Source: Nocardiopsis dassonvillei_B (lineage in GTDB: Bacteria; Actinomycetota; Actinomycetes; Streptosporangiales; Streptosporangiaceae). Taken from it: DNA of 64,000 bases. Made by a program: the position numbers and the translations under genes. Position 1 is the first letter of the stretch, and the number at the start of each line of letters is the position of its first letter. The stretch covers positions 5,022,001 through 5,086,000 of the forward strand of contig NZ_OZ186815.1 in the NCBI RefSeq assembly GCF_964273065.1. The letters run 5' to 3'. The notes beneath the pieces were generated by a model. It was not told where the DNA came from, searched no databases, and was given only the letters and a program-made list of their open reading frames with translations. Positions 47,140 through 55,729 of this stretch are shown here, piece after piece.

Positions 47140-48081
47140 ATGGCGCTCTTCGTCCTGAGGAGGGCGGGGTCGGCGCTGCTGCTCCTGCTCGTGGTCTCCG
47201 CCCTCTCCTTCACCCTGCTGTCGGTCCCCGACCTGGACGTCGGACGCCAGCTCCTGGGGCCCGGAGCCGCCCAGGAGCTGGTCGACGCCCGCAACGCCGC
47301 CCTGGGACTGGACCGGCCGGTCGTCGTCCGCTACCTCGACTGGCTCCTGTCCGCCGCCCGCGGCGACCTGGGGACCTCCTGGTTCACCGGAGAGGACGTC
47401 TCCCGGGCCATCGGCAACCGGCTCCCCGTCACCCTCAGCCTCATGGTGGGCGTGACCCTGGTGACCGCCGTCGCCTCCTTCGGCCTGGGAGTGTGGGCCG
47501 GCGTGCGCCGCGGCTTCGTCGACAGGATCGTGCAGGTGGTCGGCGTCATCGGCTACGCCCTGCCCGGATTCCTGGTCACCCTCGTGATCGTGCTGGTGTT
47601 CGCGGTGCAGCTGCGCTGGTTCCCCGCCATCGGCTACATCCCGCCGAGCAGATCAGTGAGCGGCTGGCTGAGCACCATCACCCTTCCGGTCCTGTCCCTG
47701 TCCATCGCCTCCGTGGCCGGGGTCTCCCAGCAGGTCCGCAGCTCGGTGATCGAGGTGCTGGGCCGCGACCACGTGCGCACCCTGCGCGCCCGCGGACTGC
47801 CCTCCGGACGGGTGGTGTTCCGGCACGTGCTCCGCAGCGCCGCCACCCCCGCGCTCACCGTGCTGGGCCTGCAGTTCGTCGGCCTGCTCGGCGGCGCCGT
47901 CCTGGTCGAGCAGATCTTCGGCCTGCCCGGCATCGGTGCCATGACCGTCCAGTACACGACCCGCGGCGACGTCCCCGTGATCATGGGCCTGGTGATGATG
48001 ACGGTGATCGGCGTCGTCGTCATCAACCTCCTCGTGGACGTCCTCGTCGGCTGGCTCGACCCGAAGGCGAGGCTCGCGTGA
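47140..48081 (+). CDS. ABC importer permease 1 (DppB type)
   Basis: A 313-residue inner-membrane protein with six helices. The N-terminal helix LLLLLVVSALSFTLLSV is followed by the DppB/OppB-typical ALGLDRPVVVRYLDWLLSAA and GDLGTSWFTGEDVS. The EAA-like loop that contacts the ATPase is RTLRARGLPSGRVVFRHVLR (around 220), and the C-terminal helices have VLVEQIFGLPGIGAM. No ribosome binding site of its own is evident; it is translated by coupling to the binding-protein gene. It overlaps the next gene by four bases (GTGA). Confidence 0.94.
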   Translation: MALFVLRRAGSALLLLLVVSALSFTLLSVPDLDVGRQLLGPGAAQELVDARNAALGLDRPVVVRYLDWLLSAARGDLGTSWFTGEDVSRAIGNRLPVTLSLMVGVTLVTAVASFGLGVWAGVRRGFVDRIVQVVGVIGYALPGFLVTLVIVLVFAVQLRWFPAIGYIPPSRSVSGWLSTITLPVLSLSIASVAGVSQQVRSSVIEVLGRDHVRTLRARGLPSGRVVFRHVLRSAATPALTVLGLQFVGLLGGAVLVEQIFGLPGIGAMTVQYTTRGDVPVIMGLVMMTVIGVVVINLLVDVLVGWLDPKARLA

Positions 48082-49880
48082 CCGAGCAGAACACCCCCGC
48101 GGCGACCGTCGCGGACACCGAGTCGCCCGCGGACACCGCGGTCCCCGCGCCCCCGCGGCGCACCGGGGTGGGGCGGCGGTTCCTCACCGACCCCCAGGCC
48201 GTCCTGTCCTGCCTGGTCCTGCTGGTGATCGCGGGCCTGGTGCTGTTCGCCCCCTGGGCGACCCCGCACGACCCCGACGCCGCGAACCTGCGCGACGCCT
48301 TCGGCCCGCCCGGCGGCGGGCACCTGCTCGGCTTCGACTCCGCGGGCCGGGACGTGTGGGCCCGCCTGCTGTACGGCGGGCGCAACACCCTGGGCGGGGC
48401 ACTGCTGGCCGTCGCCGTCGCCCTGGCCGTCGGGGTGCCCGCGGGCCTGGCCGCCGGATACCACGGCGGCTGGTTCGACACCGCCTCCGGATGGGTCGTC
48501 AACCTGGTCATGGCGCTGCCCGCCATGGTCGTCCTGCTCGCCTCCCGCGCCGTTCTGGGCCCCACCGTCTGGGTGCTCATGATCGTGCTCGGCCTGCTCG
48601 TCTCGCCCTCCTTCTACCGCCTGGTGCGGGGCGTCGTCGCCGGGGTGCGCGGCGAGCTGTACGTGGACGCCGCCAGGGTGTCCGGGCTGGGCGACCTGCG
48701 CATCATCGCCCGCCACGTGCTGGTGGTCGTACGCGCGCCCGTCATCATCCAGACCTCGCTGGTCGCCGGGCTGGCCATCGGCCTCCAGGCGGGCCTGGAG
48801 TTCCTGGGCATCGGCAGCGGCTCGCTGCCCACCTGGGGCGCGATGCTCAACGAGGCGTTCACCAACATCCAGCGGGCGCCGCTGTTCATGCTGTGGCCCG
48901 GTCTGGCGCTCGGCCTCACCAGCGCCGCGCTGGTCCTGCTGGCCGGGGCGATGCGCGACGTTCTGGAGGACCGCGGCGTCGGACCCGTCACGGGGCGCCG
49001 GCTGCACCGGGCCGCCGCCGACGCCCCCACCACCCTGGAGACCGCCGGGGAGCGCGCCGACCTGCTGTCGGTGCGCGACCTCGCGGTCGCCTACGCGCGC
49101 ACCGACGGCTCCGCCACCGAGGTCGTCCACGGAGTCGACCTCGACGTGCGACGCGGCGAGGTCCTCGGCCTGGTGGGCGAGTCCGGCTCGGGCAAGTCCC
49201 AGACCGCGTTCTCGGTGCTGGGCCTGCTGCCCGTCGGCGGCCGCGTGGTCCGCGGCAGCATCCTCGTCGACGGGGTCGAGGCCGTCGGTGCGGGCGAGCG
49301 CACCCTGCGGGGCCTGCGCGGCGCCACCGTCGGTTACATCCCGCAGGAACCGATGAGCAACCTCGACCCCGCGTTCACCGTGGGCGACCACCTCACCGAA
49401 CCCCTGCGGGTCCGCGGCGGACTGAACCGGGCGCAGGCCCGGGAGAGGGCCCTGGAGCTGCTGCGCCAGGTGGAGATCCCCGACCCGGAACGGGTCATGG
49501 CCGCCTACCCGCACCAGATCTCCGGCGGCATGGCCCAGCGGGTCCTCATCGCCGGGGCGATCTCGCTCGACCCCGCCCTGCTCGTCGCCGACGAGCCCAC
49601 CACCGCCCTGGACGTCACCGTCCAGGCCGAGGTGCTGGCGCTGCTCCGGCGCCTGCAGGCCGAACGCGGCATGGGCGTCCTGCTGGTCACCCACGACCTC
49701 GGCGTGGTCGCCGACCTGTGCGACCGGGTCGCCGTCATGAGCGGCGGTCGCATCGTGGAGACCGGTACCGCCGCCGACCTCCTCACCCGGCCGGAGCACC
49801 CCTACACGCGGCGGCTGCTCGACGCGGTCCCCGACGACGCCCCGGCCCGCGCCCCCAGGACCCCGGAGGCCCCCCGATGA
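48078..49880 (+). CDS. ABC importer permease 2 fused to ATPase (DppC-DppD fusion)
   Basis: A single 600-residue polypeptide combines two subunits. Residues ~35-305 are a DppC-type permease (HLLGFDSAGRDVWARLLYGG, EAA-like DAARVSGLGDLRIIARHVL, GLEFLGIGSGSLPTWGAML). From ~330 follows a complete ATPase with Walker A GESGSGKS (about 364), Q-loop IPQEPMSNLDP, signature ISGGMAQRV, Walker B LLVADEPTTALD and switch His in LVTHDLG. Permease-ATPase fusions of this kind occur in some actinobacterial Dpp/Opp systems. The GTG start overlaps the DppB stop. The next, very small ORF begins inside its stop codon (ATGA). Confidence 0.93.
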   Translation: MTEQNTPAATVADTESPADTAVPAPPRRTGVGRRFLTDPQAVLSCLVLLVIAGLVLFAPWATPHDPDAANLRDAFGPPGGGHLLGFDSAGRDVWARLLYGGRNTLGGALLAVAVALAVGVPAGLAAGYHGGWFDTASGWVVNLVMALPAMVVLLASRAVLGPTVWVLMIVLGLLVSPSFYRLVRGVVAGVRGELYVDAARVSGLGDLRIIARHVLVVVRAPVIIQTSLVAGLAIGLQAGLEFLGIGSGSLPTWGAMLNEAFTNIQRAPLFMLWPGLALGLTSAALVLLAGAMRDVLEDRGVGPVTGRRLHRAAADAPTTLETAGERADLLSVRDLAVAYARTDGSATEVVHGVDLDVRRGEVLGLVGESGSGKSQTAFSVLGLLPVGGRVVRGSILVDGVEAVGAGERTLRGLRGATVGYIPQEPMSNLDPAFTVGDHLTEPLRVRGGLNRAQARERALELLRQVEIPDPERVMAAYPHQISGGMAQRVLIAGAISLDPALLVADEPTTALDVTVQAEVLALLRRLQAERGMGVLLVTHDLGVVADLCDRVAVMSGGRIVETGTAADLLTRPEHPYTRRLLDAVPDDAPARAPRTPEAPR

Positions 49881-50059
49881 CCGGCACCACGCACACCCCC
49901 GCGCCTCCACGCACCGACGGCCCCGGCGGCCGCGGCTCCCCCGAACCGCGGATACCCCGGCCCCGGGCGCCCGGACACGGCTCCGGCCCGGGCGCCGCAC
50001 GGCGGCGCACCGGCCCCGCCGACCACATCGGCCACGACGGACGGGAGACGGACGCATGA
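49877..50059 (+). CDS. 60-residue Pro/Gly/Arg-rich small ORF coupled to both ATPase genes
   Basis: This short frame fills the gap between the two ATPase genes exactly: it starts at the ATG inside the upstream stop (ATGA) and its own stop overlaps the ATG of the downstream gene (ATGA). The product, MTGTTHTPAPPRTDGPGGRG through GRETDA, is low-complexity and probably disordered. Nearly nine of ten codons end in G or C, as in neighbouring genes. It is not in frame with the downstream ATPase, so it is not that gene's N-terminus. It could be a real small protein, or simply a translated spacer that keeps ribosomes coupled. I do not recognise any family. Confidence 0.45.
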   Translation: MTGTTHTPAPPRTDGPGGRGSPEPRIPRPRAPGHGSGPGAARRRTGPADHIGHDGRETDA

Positions 50060-50898
50060 GCGGAAACGGAGCCCTGCTGGAGGTGCGCGACCTTCGGGTG
50101 TCCTTCCCCGGCCGGAACCGGCGGACACCGCGCACCGAGGTCCTGAAGGGGGTCTCCCTGGACATCCGGCCGGGGGAGACCCTCGGCCTGGTGGGGGAGT
50201 CGGGCTCGGGCAAGTCCACCATCGGCCGGGCGATCCTGGGCCTGGTCCCCGTCGCGGACGGCACCATCACGTTCGCCGGGGAGCAGATCGAGCGCGCCGG
50301 ACGGCGGCGGCGACGCGCCCTGAGCCGGGAGATCCAGGTGGTCTTCCAGGACCCCTACACCTCGCTCAACCCGTCCCTGCTCATCGGCGACACCCTCGCC
50401 GAACCCCTCGTAGCCCAGGGAACGCCCGCCCGGCGGGCCCGGGAGCGGGTCGCCGACCTGCTCGACCGGGTGGCGCTCCCCGCCGACGCTGCGCACCGCC
50501 TGCCCCGGGAGTTCTCCGGAGGCCAGCGCCAGCGGGTGGCCATCGCCCGCGCCCTGGCCGTCGAACCCCGGCTGATCGTCTGCGACGAGCCGGTGTCCGC
50601 GCTGGACCTCACCACCCAGCGGACCGTCACGGACCTGCTGCTGGACATCCAGGAACGCACCGGCGTCTCCTACCTGTTCGTGTCGCACGACCTGTCGGTG
50701 GTGCGCGCGCTCAGCCACCGGGTGACGGTGATCCACCGCGGAGAGCTGGTGGAGACCGGCCCCGCCGAGCGGGTCACCCGCGACCCCGAACATCCCTACA
50801 CACAGCGGCTTCTGCTGTCCGCCCCGGTCGCCGACCCGGACCGCCAGCGCGAGCGCCGTGCCGAATACGAGAGGCGATTCCGTGCCCCTGCTTCCTGA
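50056..50898 (+). CDS. ABC importer ATPase (DppF type)
   Basis: A 280-residue ATP-binding subunit. Walker A GESGSGKST is near residue 50, Q-loop VVFQDPYTSLNPSL near 98, signature FSGGQRQRVAIARAL near 160, Walker B LIVCDEPVSALD, and switch His in FVSHDLSVVR. The C-terminus has the oligopeptide/dipeptide transporter extension HPYTQRLLLSAPVADPDRQR typical of DppD/DppF proteins. It pairs with the ATPase half of the fusion protein. A GGAG element lies upstream. It overlaps the GH20 gene by 17 bases. Confidence 0.94.
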   Translation: MSGNGALLEVRDLRVSFPGRNRRTPRTEVLKGVSLDIRPGETLGLVGESGSGKSTIGRAILGLVPVADGTITFAGEQIERAGRRRRRALSREIQVVFQDPYTSLNPSLLIGDTLAEPLVAQGTPARRARERVADLLDRVALPADAAHRLPREFSGGQRQRVAIARALAVEPRLIVCDEPVSALDLTTQRTVTDLLLDIQERTGVSYLFVSHDLSVVRALSHRVTVIHRGELVETGPAERVTRDPEHPYTQRLLLSAPVADPDRQRERRAEYERRFRAPAS

Positions 50899-52402
50899 GG
50901 CCGTCGGCCTCGTCCCCCCGCCCGTCACCGCTCCCGCCGGCCCGCCGGTGCTGGTCGGGAGCGGTCGTCGGATCACCCTGTCCGGGGCGCCCGCCGACGC
51001 CGCCGCCTGGTTCGCCGACCTCGCCGGGCGGCTGCACGGCGTGCGGGTGGAGGAGGTCGCCGAGGGCGGCGACGTCCACGTGGCCCGCGGCGGGGTGACC
51101 GAGGTGCCCCCGGCCGCCGGGATCGACCCCCGGTCCGTGTCCGCCGACGAGCGGCACCGCGTGGACATCGCCCCCGGCGGGGTGCGCGTGACCGCGGCCT
51201 CGGACGAGGCCGCGTTCCGGGCGCTCACCGCCCTGGCCCAGGTCCTGCACGCGGACGGGACCGTGCACGCGCCCGGCGGGACCCTCGCCGACGGGCCCCG
51301 GTACGCCTGGCGGGGACTGTCCCTGGACGTGGCGCGGCACTTCTTCACCGCCGAGGAGGTGCGCCGGATCATCGATCTGCTCGCCCTGTACCGGTTCAGT
51401 GTGCTGCACCTGCACCTGACCGACAACGAGGGGTGGCGGGTGGAGTCGGCGGCGTGGCCCCGGCTCACCGCGGGCGGGCCGCACTACACCCGCGCCGGGT
51501 TCGCGGAGCTGGTGGAGTACGCCGCCCGGCGGTACGTCACGGTGGTGCCCGAGGTGGACCTGCCGGGCCACACCGGCGCCGCGTTCGACGCCTACCCCGA
51601 GCTCCAGGGCGACCTCCCGGTGCTCCACCCCCGCGTGCGGTTCCTGCACCCGGACGTGCCCGCCGCCCGGGACTTCGCCCGTGACGTCATCGAGGAGTTC
51701 GCGTCGCTGAGCCCGGGGCCGTTCCTGCACATCGGCGGGGACGAGCCCTTCGGCATGGAGCACGGCGACTACGTCCGCTTCGTCCGCCACGCCCACGCCT
51801 GCGCCCGGGCGGCGGGCAAGCGGGTGGTGGCCTGGCAGGAGGCCGCCCGGGCCGGGGTGATGGACGGAGAGGACGTCCTCCAGTACTGGATCGGTGCCCC
51901 GGACGAGTTCGACCCCGAGAGCATCAAGCGGCAGGTGCCCGAGGAGTTCCACGCCCTGGTCGACCGGGCCGCCGAGACGTTCCGGATCTCCCCGGGGGAC
52001 GTACCCGCGGGTGCCGCGGCAGGGGTGCCGGTGCTGGTCTCGCCCAACTCGGTCCTCTACCTCGACCGCCCCTACGCCGAGCCGGCCGCCGCCGAACAGG
52101 AGGGGATGCGGGCCCGGCTCGGCCTGCCCGCCTACCCGCCGATCACCAGGGAGGCGGCCTTCGACTGGGATCCCGGGCGGGCGGCGCCGGACGCCGCCGT
52201 CGCCGGTGTGGAGGCCGCGGTCTGGGGGGAGACCCTCACCGGGTTCGACGACCTGGCGTTCCTGCTGCTGCCCCGGCTCGCAGGCGTCGCCGAGAAGGCC
52301 TGGAGCCTCCCCACCACCTGGGAGTCCCACGCCCGCCGCCTCTCCGGCCACGAGCGCCACTGGGCCGCACTGGGCTTCGGCGCCCACTACCGCCCCGGGT
52401 GA
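50882..52402 (+). CDS. Family 20 glycoside hydrolase (beta-N-acetylhexosaminidase)
   Basis: A 506-residue GH20 enzyme. An N-terminal GH20b-type domain (about 20-135) precedes the barrel, which begins YAWRGLSLDVARHFFTAEEV. The catalytic Asp-Glu pair is Asp287-Glu288 in HIGGDEPFGM, for substrate-assisted hydrolysis of terminal GlcNAc or GalNAc. VVPEVDLPGHTGAAFDAYPE and the C-terminal EAAVWGETL are also typical. No signal peptide, so it works on imported oligosaccharides. The GTG at 50882 has GAGAGG upstream; an ATG 8 codons earlier lies deeper in the ATPase gene. It is the last gene of the importer operon. Confidence 0.94.
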   Translation: MPLLPEAVGLVPPPVTAPAGPPVLVGSGRRITLSGAPADAAAWFADLAGRLHGVRVEEVAEGGDVHVARGGVTEVPPAAGIDPRSVSADERHRVDIAPGGVRVTAASDEAAFRALTALAQVLHADGTVHAPGGTLADGPRYAWRGLSLDVARHFFTAEEVRRIIDLLALYRFSVLHLHLTDNEGWRVESAAWPRLTAGGPHYTRAGFAELVEYAARRYVTVVPEVDLPGHTGAAFDAYPELQGDLPVLHPRVRFLHPDVPAARDFARDVIEEFASLSPGPFLHIGGDEPFGMEHGDYVRFVRHAHACARAAGKRVVAWQEAARAGVMDGEDVLQYWIGAPDEFDPESIKRQVPEEFHALVDRAAETFRISPGDVPAGAAAGVPVLVSPNSVLYLDRPYAEPAAAEQEGMRARLGLPAYPPITREAAFDWDPGRAAPDAAVAGVEAAVWGETLTGFDDLAFLLLPRLAGVAEKAWSLPTTWESHARRLSGHERHWAALGFGAHYRPG

Positions 52403-52405
52403 TCC

Positions 52406-52450
52406 GGGCCGGTGGCCGGGTTCCGGGCTCGGGCACCTGACCACCGGTCC
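52406..52450 (+). terminator. Possible terminator after the GH20 gene
   Basis: GGGCCGGTGG (52406) pairs with CCACCGGTCC (52441) over 10 positions (one G-U) with a 25-base, partly structured loop. It lies 3 bases after the stop. The rest of the gap to 52659 is GC-rich with no gene seen. Confidence 0.4.
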
Positions 52451-52659
52451 ACCTGATCCCGGACCCGGCGGCGGGACGCCGGAGCCGGGAGGCGGCGGAG
52501 GGGCACCACCGCCCGCCCTTCGCGGCGGTTCGCCCTCCCACCGAGGCGGACGTTCGCCGAGACGGTCCCGCCCGGCCCGGCGCGCGTCGGGCATCCGCCG
52601 GGCGAACGCCCCGTCGGCGGCCGACGCCCGCCGCGGCGGTGGACGCCCGTCCGGGCCGG

Positions 52660-53487
52660 CTACCGCCAGGCGTCCGCCGCGCCCCGGGCGTAGTCGGCGA
52701 ACGAGGTGGCGGGACGGCCCAGCGCGCGCTCCACCCCGCCGACGGGCTCGGTGTTGCGGCCGTCCAGGATCTCCTCCAGCAGGCCCACCAGGCCGTGCGC
52801 CAGCTCCTCGGGAGCGCCCGCGGCCGTCATCGCCGCGACGAACTCCTCCGGCGACACCTCCAGGAAGCGGACCCGCCTGCCGGCCGCCTCGCCCACCACG
52901 CGCACCGCCTCGGTGAACGTGATCGCCTCCGGGCCGGTGAGCTCATAGGTCTCGCCGGCGTGCCCGTCCTCGGTCAGGGACAGCAGGGCCGCCCGGGCGA
53001 CGTCGTCCAGGTCCACGAACGGCTCGGGGACGTCGGGCACCGGCAGGACCAGGGTGCCCTCCAGGACCGGAGGCAGGAAGAAGCTCTCGGAGAAGTTCTG
53101 GGCGAAGACCGAGCAGCGCAGCACGGTCGTGCCGGGGAAGGCCTCCCGGACCCTGTCCTCGGCCTCCCGGGCCCCCTTCTCCCCCCGACCGGACAGCAGC
53201 GCCATCCGGCGCACGCCCGCCGCGGCGGCGCGCTCGGCGAACGCCGACACCGCCTCGGCGGCGCCGGGGAAGGCCAGGTCGGGGTGGTAGCAGAGGTAGA
53301 CGCCGGTGACCCCGTCCAGGACGGCGTCCCAGGTGGAGGCGTCATGCCAGTCGAAGCGCGGCTCCCCGGCCCGGGAGCCCACCCGGACCCGGACCCCGGC
53401 CTCGGTGAGGAGGGCGCTCACCCGGCGCCCGGTCATGCCGGTGCCGCCGGTGACGAGGATGTGGTCGGTGTTCGTGTTCTCGTTCAT
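52660..53487 (-). CDS. NmrA family NAD(P)-binding protein
   Basis: A 275-residue atypical SDR. The dinucleotide loop is ILVTGGTGMTGRRVSALL (10-27); further parts are GVTGVYLCYHPDLAFPG, VRRMALLSGRGEKGARE and FVDLDDVARAALLSL, as in NmrA-like and NAD(P)H:quinone oxidoreductase-like (QOR2) proteins. The catalytic Tyr-x3-Lys of classical SDRs is absent, so it may be a redox sensor or an enzyme of unclear substrate. It is divergent from an AraC-type gene with 86 bases between; such NmrA/AraC pairs usually form a regulator-target unit. ATG start. Confidence 0.88.
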   Translation of the reverse strand: MNENTNTDHILVTGGTGMTGRRVSALLTEAGVRVRVGSRAGEPRFDWHDASTWDAVLDGVTGVYLCYHPDLAFPGAAEAVSAFAERAAAAGVRRMALLSGRGEKGAREAEDRVREAFPGTTVLRCSVFAQNFSESFFLPPVLEGTLVLPVPDVPEPFVDLDDVARAALLSLTEDGHAGETYELTGPEAITFTEAVRVVGEAAGRRVRFLEVSPEEFVAAMTAAGAPEELAHGLVGLLEEILDGRNTEPVGGVERALGRPATSFADYARGAADAWR

Positions 53488-53573
53488 GACCCGAGTCCAT
53501 CAGGCCGGAGCCGGACGGAACATGGTCCGAATACCGGAGGACATAAGAAATCGTCTGACATAGGCTCGGGGCC

Positions 53574-54515
53574 ATGGACCCGCTCTCCCACCTCCTCGAC
53601 GGGCCCCGGGCCCGGGGCGCCTTCACCCTGCGCGTGGTCATGCGCCCCCCGTGGGGCATCCGGCTGCTCGACCGCTCCGCACTCACCCTCGCCGTGGTGA
53701 CCTCCGGGCGCGTGTGGGTGGACGTCGGCGACACGGGCGCCGAGGCCGTTGCCGGGGACGTGGTCCTCGTGCGCGGCCCGGACCCCTATTCGTTCTCCGA
53801 CCGCGGCGGACGCTCCCCAACGGTCACCGTCCACCCGGGGCAGCGCTGCGTGGCGGCCGACGGGCAGGAGGTGCATGTGAGCATGCGCCACGGTGTGGGG
53901 ACCTGGGGCAACGACCCCGAGGGGCCCGACACCCTGGTCGTCGGCGCCTACGAGGACGACAGCGAGGTCGGCCGCCTGGCCCTGTCAGCCCTGCCCCGCC
54001 TGGCGGTGCTGTCGGGCGAGCGCGTCGACCCGGGCCTGGTCTCCCTGCTGGCCAGGGAGGTCACCAGCGCCCGCGTCGCCCAGGCCGGCCTCAACGACCG
54101 GCTGTTGGACTGCCTGCTGGTGATGGCGGTCCGAGCCTGGATCGAGGACGCGTCCGACCGCACCCCGAGCTGGCTCAACGCCCGCCGCGACCCGGTGGCG
54201 GCCCGCGCCCTGGACCTCGTCCACGAACGCCCGGCCGAGCCGTGGACCCTGGCGGGGCTGGCCCGCGCCTGTGCGGTGTCCCGCTCCACCCTCGCCGACC
54301 GCTTCCAGCGGGCGGTGGGCGTCCCTCCCATGACCTACCTGCGCAACTGGCGGCTCACCCTCGCGGGCGACCTGCTCACGGCCCGCCCGGACCTGGGGCT
54401 GGAGGCGGTCGCCGCCCGGGTCGGCTACGGCAGCGCCTTCGCCTTCAGCGCCGCCTTCAAACAGCACACCGGGCTCAGCCCCTCCCGCTACCGCGTCCCC
54501 GTCCCCGCCCACTGA
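53574..54515 (+). CDS. AraC family regulator with cupin domain
   Basis: A 313-residue regulator. The N-terminal AraC-binding-like cupin (cupin_6 type) spans about 1-185, beginning MDPLSHLLDGPRARGAFTLR and including GDVVLVRGPDPYSFSD. The C-terminal double HTH is around 215-310: WTLAGLARACAVSRSTLADR and LEAVAARVGYGSAFAFSAAF, ending KQHTGLSPSRYR. It probably activates or represses the divergent NmrA gene. A possible -10 (TAGGCT) precedes the start closely, so the mRNA may have a very short leader. Confidence 0.91.
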   Translation: MDPLSHLLDGPRARGAFTLRVVMRPPWGIRLLDRSALTLAVVTSGRVWVDVGDTGAEAVAGDVVLVRGPDPYSFSDRGGRSPTVTVHPGQRCVAADGQEVHVSMRHGVGTWGNDPEGPDTLVVGAYEDDSEVGRLALSALPRLAVLSGERVDPGLVSLLAREVTSARVAQAGLNDRLLDCLLVMAVRAWIEDASDRTPSWLNARRDPVAARALDLVHERPAEPWTLAGLARACAVSRSTLADRFQRAVGVPPMTYLRNWRLTLAGDLLTARPDLGLEAVAARVGYGSAFAFSAAFKQHTGLSPSRYRVPVPAH

Positions 54516-54651
54516 CCCGCGTCCCCGGGGGCCGGTCGTCCCGGCGGCGCGCACGGCGGCCTCCTCTTCGGGATGCGGACCCCGTCCCGTTAGGTTGGTG
54601 TCCGGGCCCGCCGCCCGGGCGGGTCGCACGACCCACCGGGAGGCACCGCCG

Positions 54652-55422
54652 TTGACCGACAGGACCCAGGCCTTCGACCGGCTCACCGACGACTACCGGC
54701 GCTTCCGCCCCGGCTACCCCGAGGACGTCACCGAGCGCCTCCGCGAGCACGTCCTGGCCGGGACCGGTGAGCCCCGGCTCCTGCTCGACGTCGGCTCCGG
54801 TACCGGGATCTCCACCCGCACCCTGCGCCACCTGTTCGGCCCCGGGCCCCGGGTGGTCGGCGTCGAACCCGGCCGCGCCATGCGCGGGACCGCCGTCGAG
54901 GAGGCCGACGGGCTGGAGTACGTGGACGGCCGGGCCGAGGCCCTGCCCTTCCCCGACGGGTCCGCCTCCCTGGTCCTGGCCGCCCAGGCCGTGCACTGGT
55001 TCGACCGGCCCGCGTTCTACGCCGAGGCCGCGCGGGTCCTGGCGCCCGGCGGCACCGTCGCGGTCCTTCACAACGACCGCGACTGGGAGTCCAGCGACTT
55101 CGTCGACGCCTACGAGGGCCTGCTGGAGAGGTACGGCGACGACTACCGGCGCGACTACCGGGTGTTCGACACGGTGGGGGAGATGAACGCGACGGACGGG
55201 CTGGCCGACGCGGTGGAGCACACCACGGCCTGGACCCGCGAACAGGACCTGGAGGGGCTGCTCGGCGGCGCGCTGTCCTCGAGCAAGGTGGCCGCGGTCG
55301 TCCGCGCCCTCGGTGAGGACGCCGCCCGCGAGGCGATCACGGCCCTGGCCCGCGACCACTTCCCGGACGGGGCGGTCCGCATCCCCTACGTCACCCGCCT
55401 CTTCCTCGCCCGCCGCACCTGA
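54652..55422 (+). CDS. Class I SAM-dependent methyltransferase
   Basis: A 256-residue methyltransferase. SAM motif I is LLLDVGSGTGISTRTLRHLF (around residue 42), followed by VVGVEPGRAM, the acidic EYVDGRAEALPFPDGSASLV and LVLAAQAVHWFDRPAFYAEA. The VHWFD motif is typical of the YcgJ/Tam-like group, so trans-aconitate-like or small-acid methylation is possible; substrate unknown. I chose the TTG at 54652, as GGGAGG lies eight bases upstream; the frame is open 19 codons further but without a ribosome binding site. A -10-like TAGGTT lies at 54591. A 52-bp repeat array follows downstream. Confidence 0.88.
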   Translation: MTDRTQAFDRLTDDYRRFRPGYPEDVTERLREHVLAGTGEPRLLLDVGSGTGISTRTLRHLFGPGPRVVGVEPGRAMRGTAVEEADGLEYVDGRAEALPFPDGSASLVLAAQAVHWFDRPAFYAEAARVLAPGGTVAVLHNDRDWESSDFVDAYEGLLERYGDDYRRDYRVFDTVGEMNATDGLADAVEHTTAWTREQDLEGLLGGALSSSKVAAVVRALGEDAAREAITALARDHFPDGAVRIPYVTRLFLARRT

Positions 55423-55452
55423 GCCGGGCCGGGAGCGGCGACGACCGGTGGC

Positions 55453-55619
55453 GGGTGACGGGCGGGGGTGCTGCGGCCGTGGGCCGTCGGTTGAGGGTGG
55501 TGGTGGGTGACGGGCGGGGGTGCTGCGGCCGTGGGCCGTCGGTTGAGGGTGGTGGTGGGTGACGGGCGGGGGTGCTGCGGCCGTGGGCCGCCGGTTGAGG
55601 GTGGTGGGTGACGGGCGGG
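55453..55619. repeat. 52-bp minisatellite, three copies plus a partial fourth
   Basis: Copies begin at 55453, 55505, 55557 and (partial) 55606 with GGGTGACGGGCGGGGGTGCT. The period is 52, 52 and then 49 bases. Each full copy contains CGGCC-GTG-GGCCG, a small hairpin. 52 is not a multiple of three, so the array is not a protein repeat. It fills most of the 307-base gap between the methyltransferase and the DUF1269-like gene. No start codon with ribosome binding site lies in it. Confidence 0.88.
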
Positions 55620-55729
55620 CTTTGCCGACCGCCGCCCCCCTCCTGGCATTGCCCCGCCCCGCCCCCGGGAAGGGTTCCGCCGATCGGGTCCGACACCCGG
55701 ACCCGGTGACGAGGGGAGAACGCACACCC

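Noticed and set aside
45858..48077. A long plus-strand frame in front of the permease-ATPase fusion, making a 1340-residue protein
   Set aside because: The upstream 740 codons are a shadow of the binding-protein and DppB genes; the real start is the GTG at 48078 overlapping the DppB stop.
49877..50055. N-terminal extension of the DppF ATPase
   Set aside because: The small ORF is in a different reading frame from the ATPase and ends with its own stop overlapping the ATPase ATG.
55453..55619. CRISPR array
   Set aside because: The 52-bp units are directly adjacent with no spacers, and there are no cas genes in the window.
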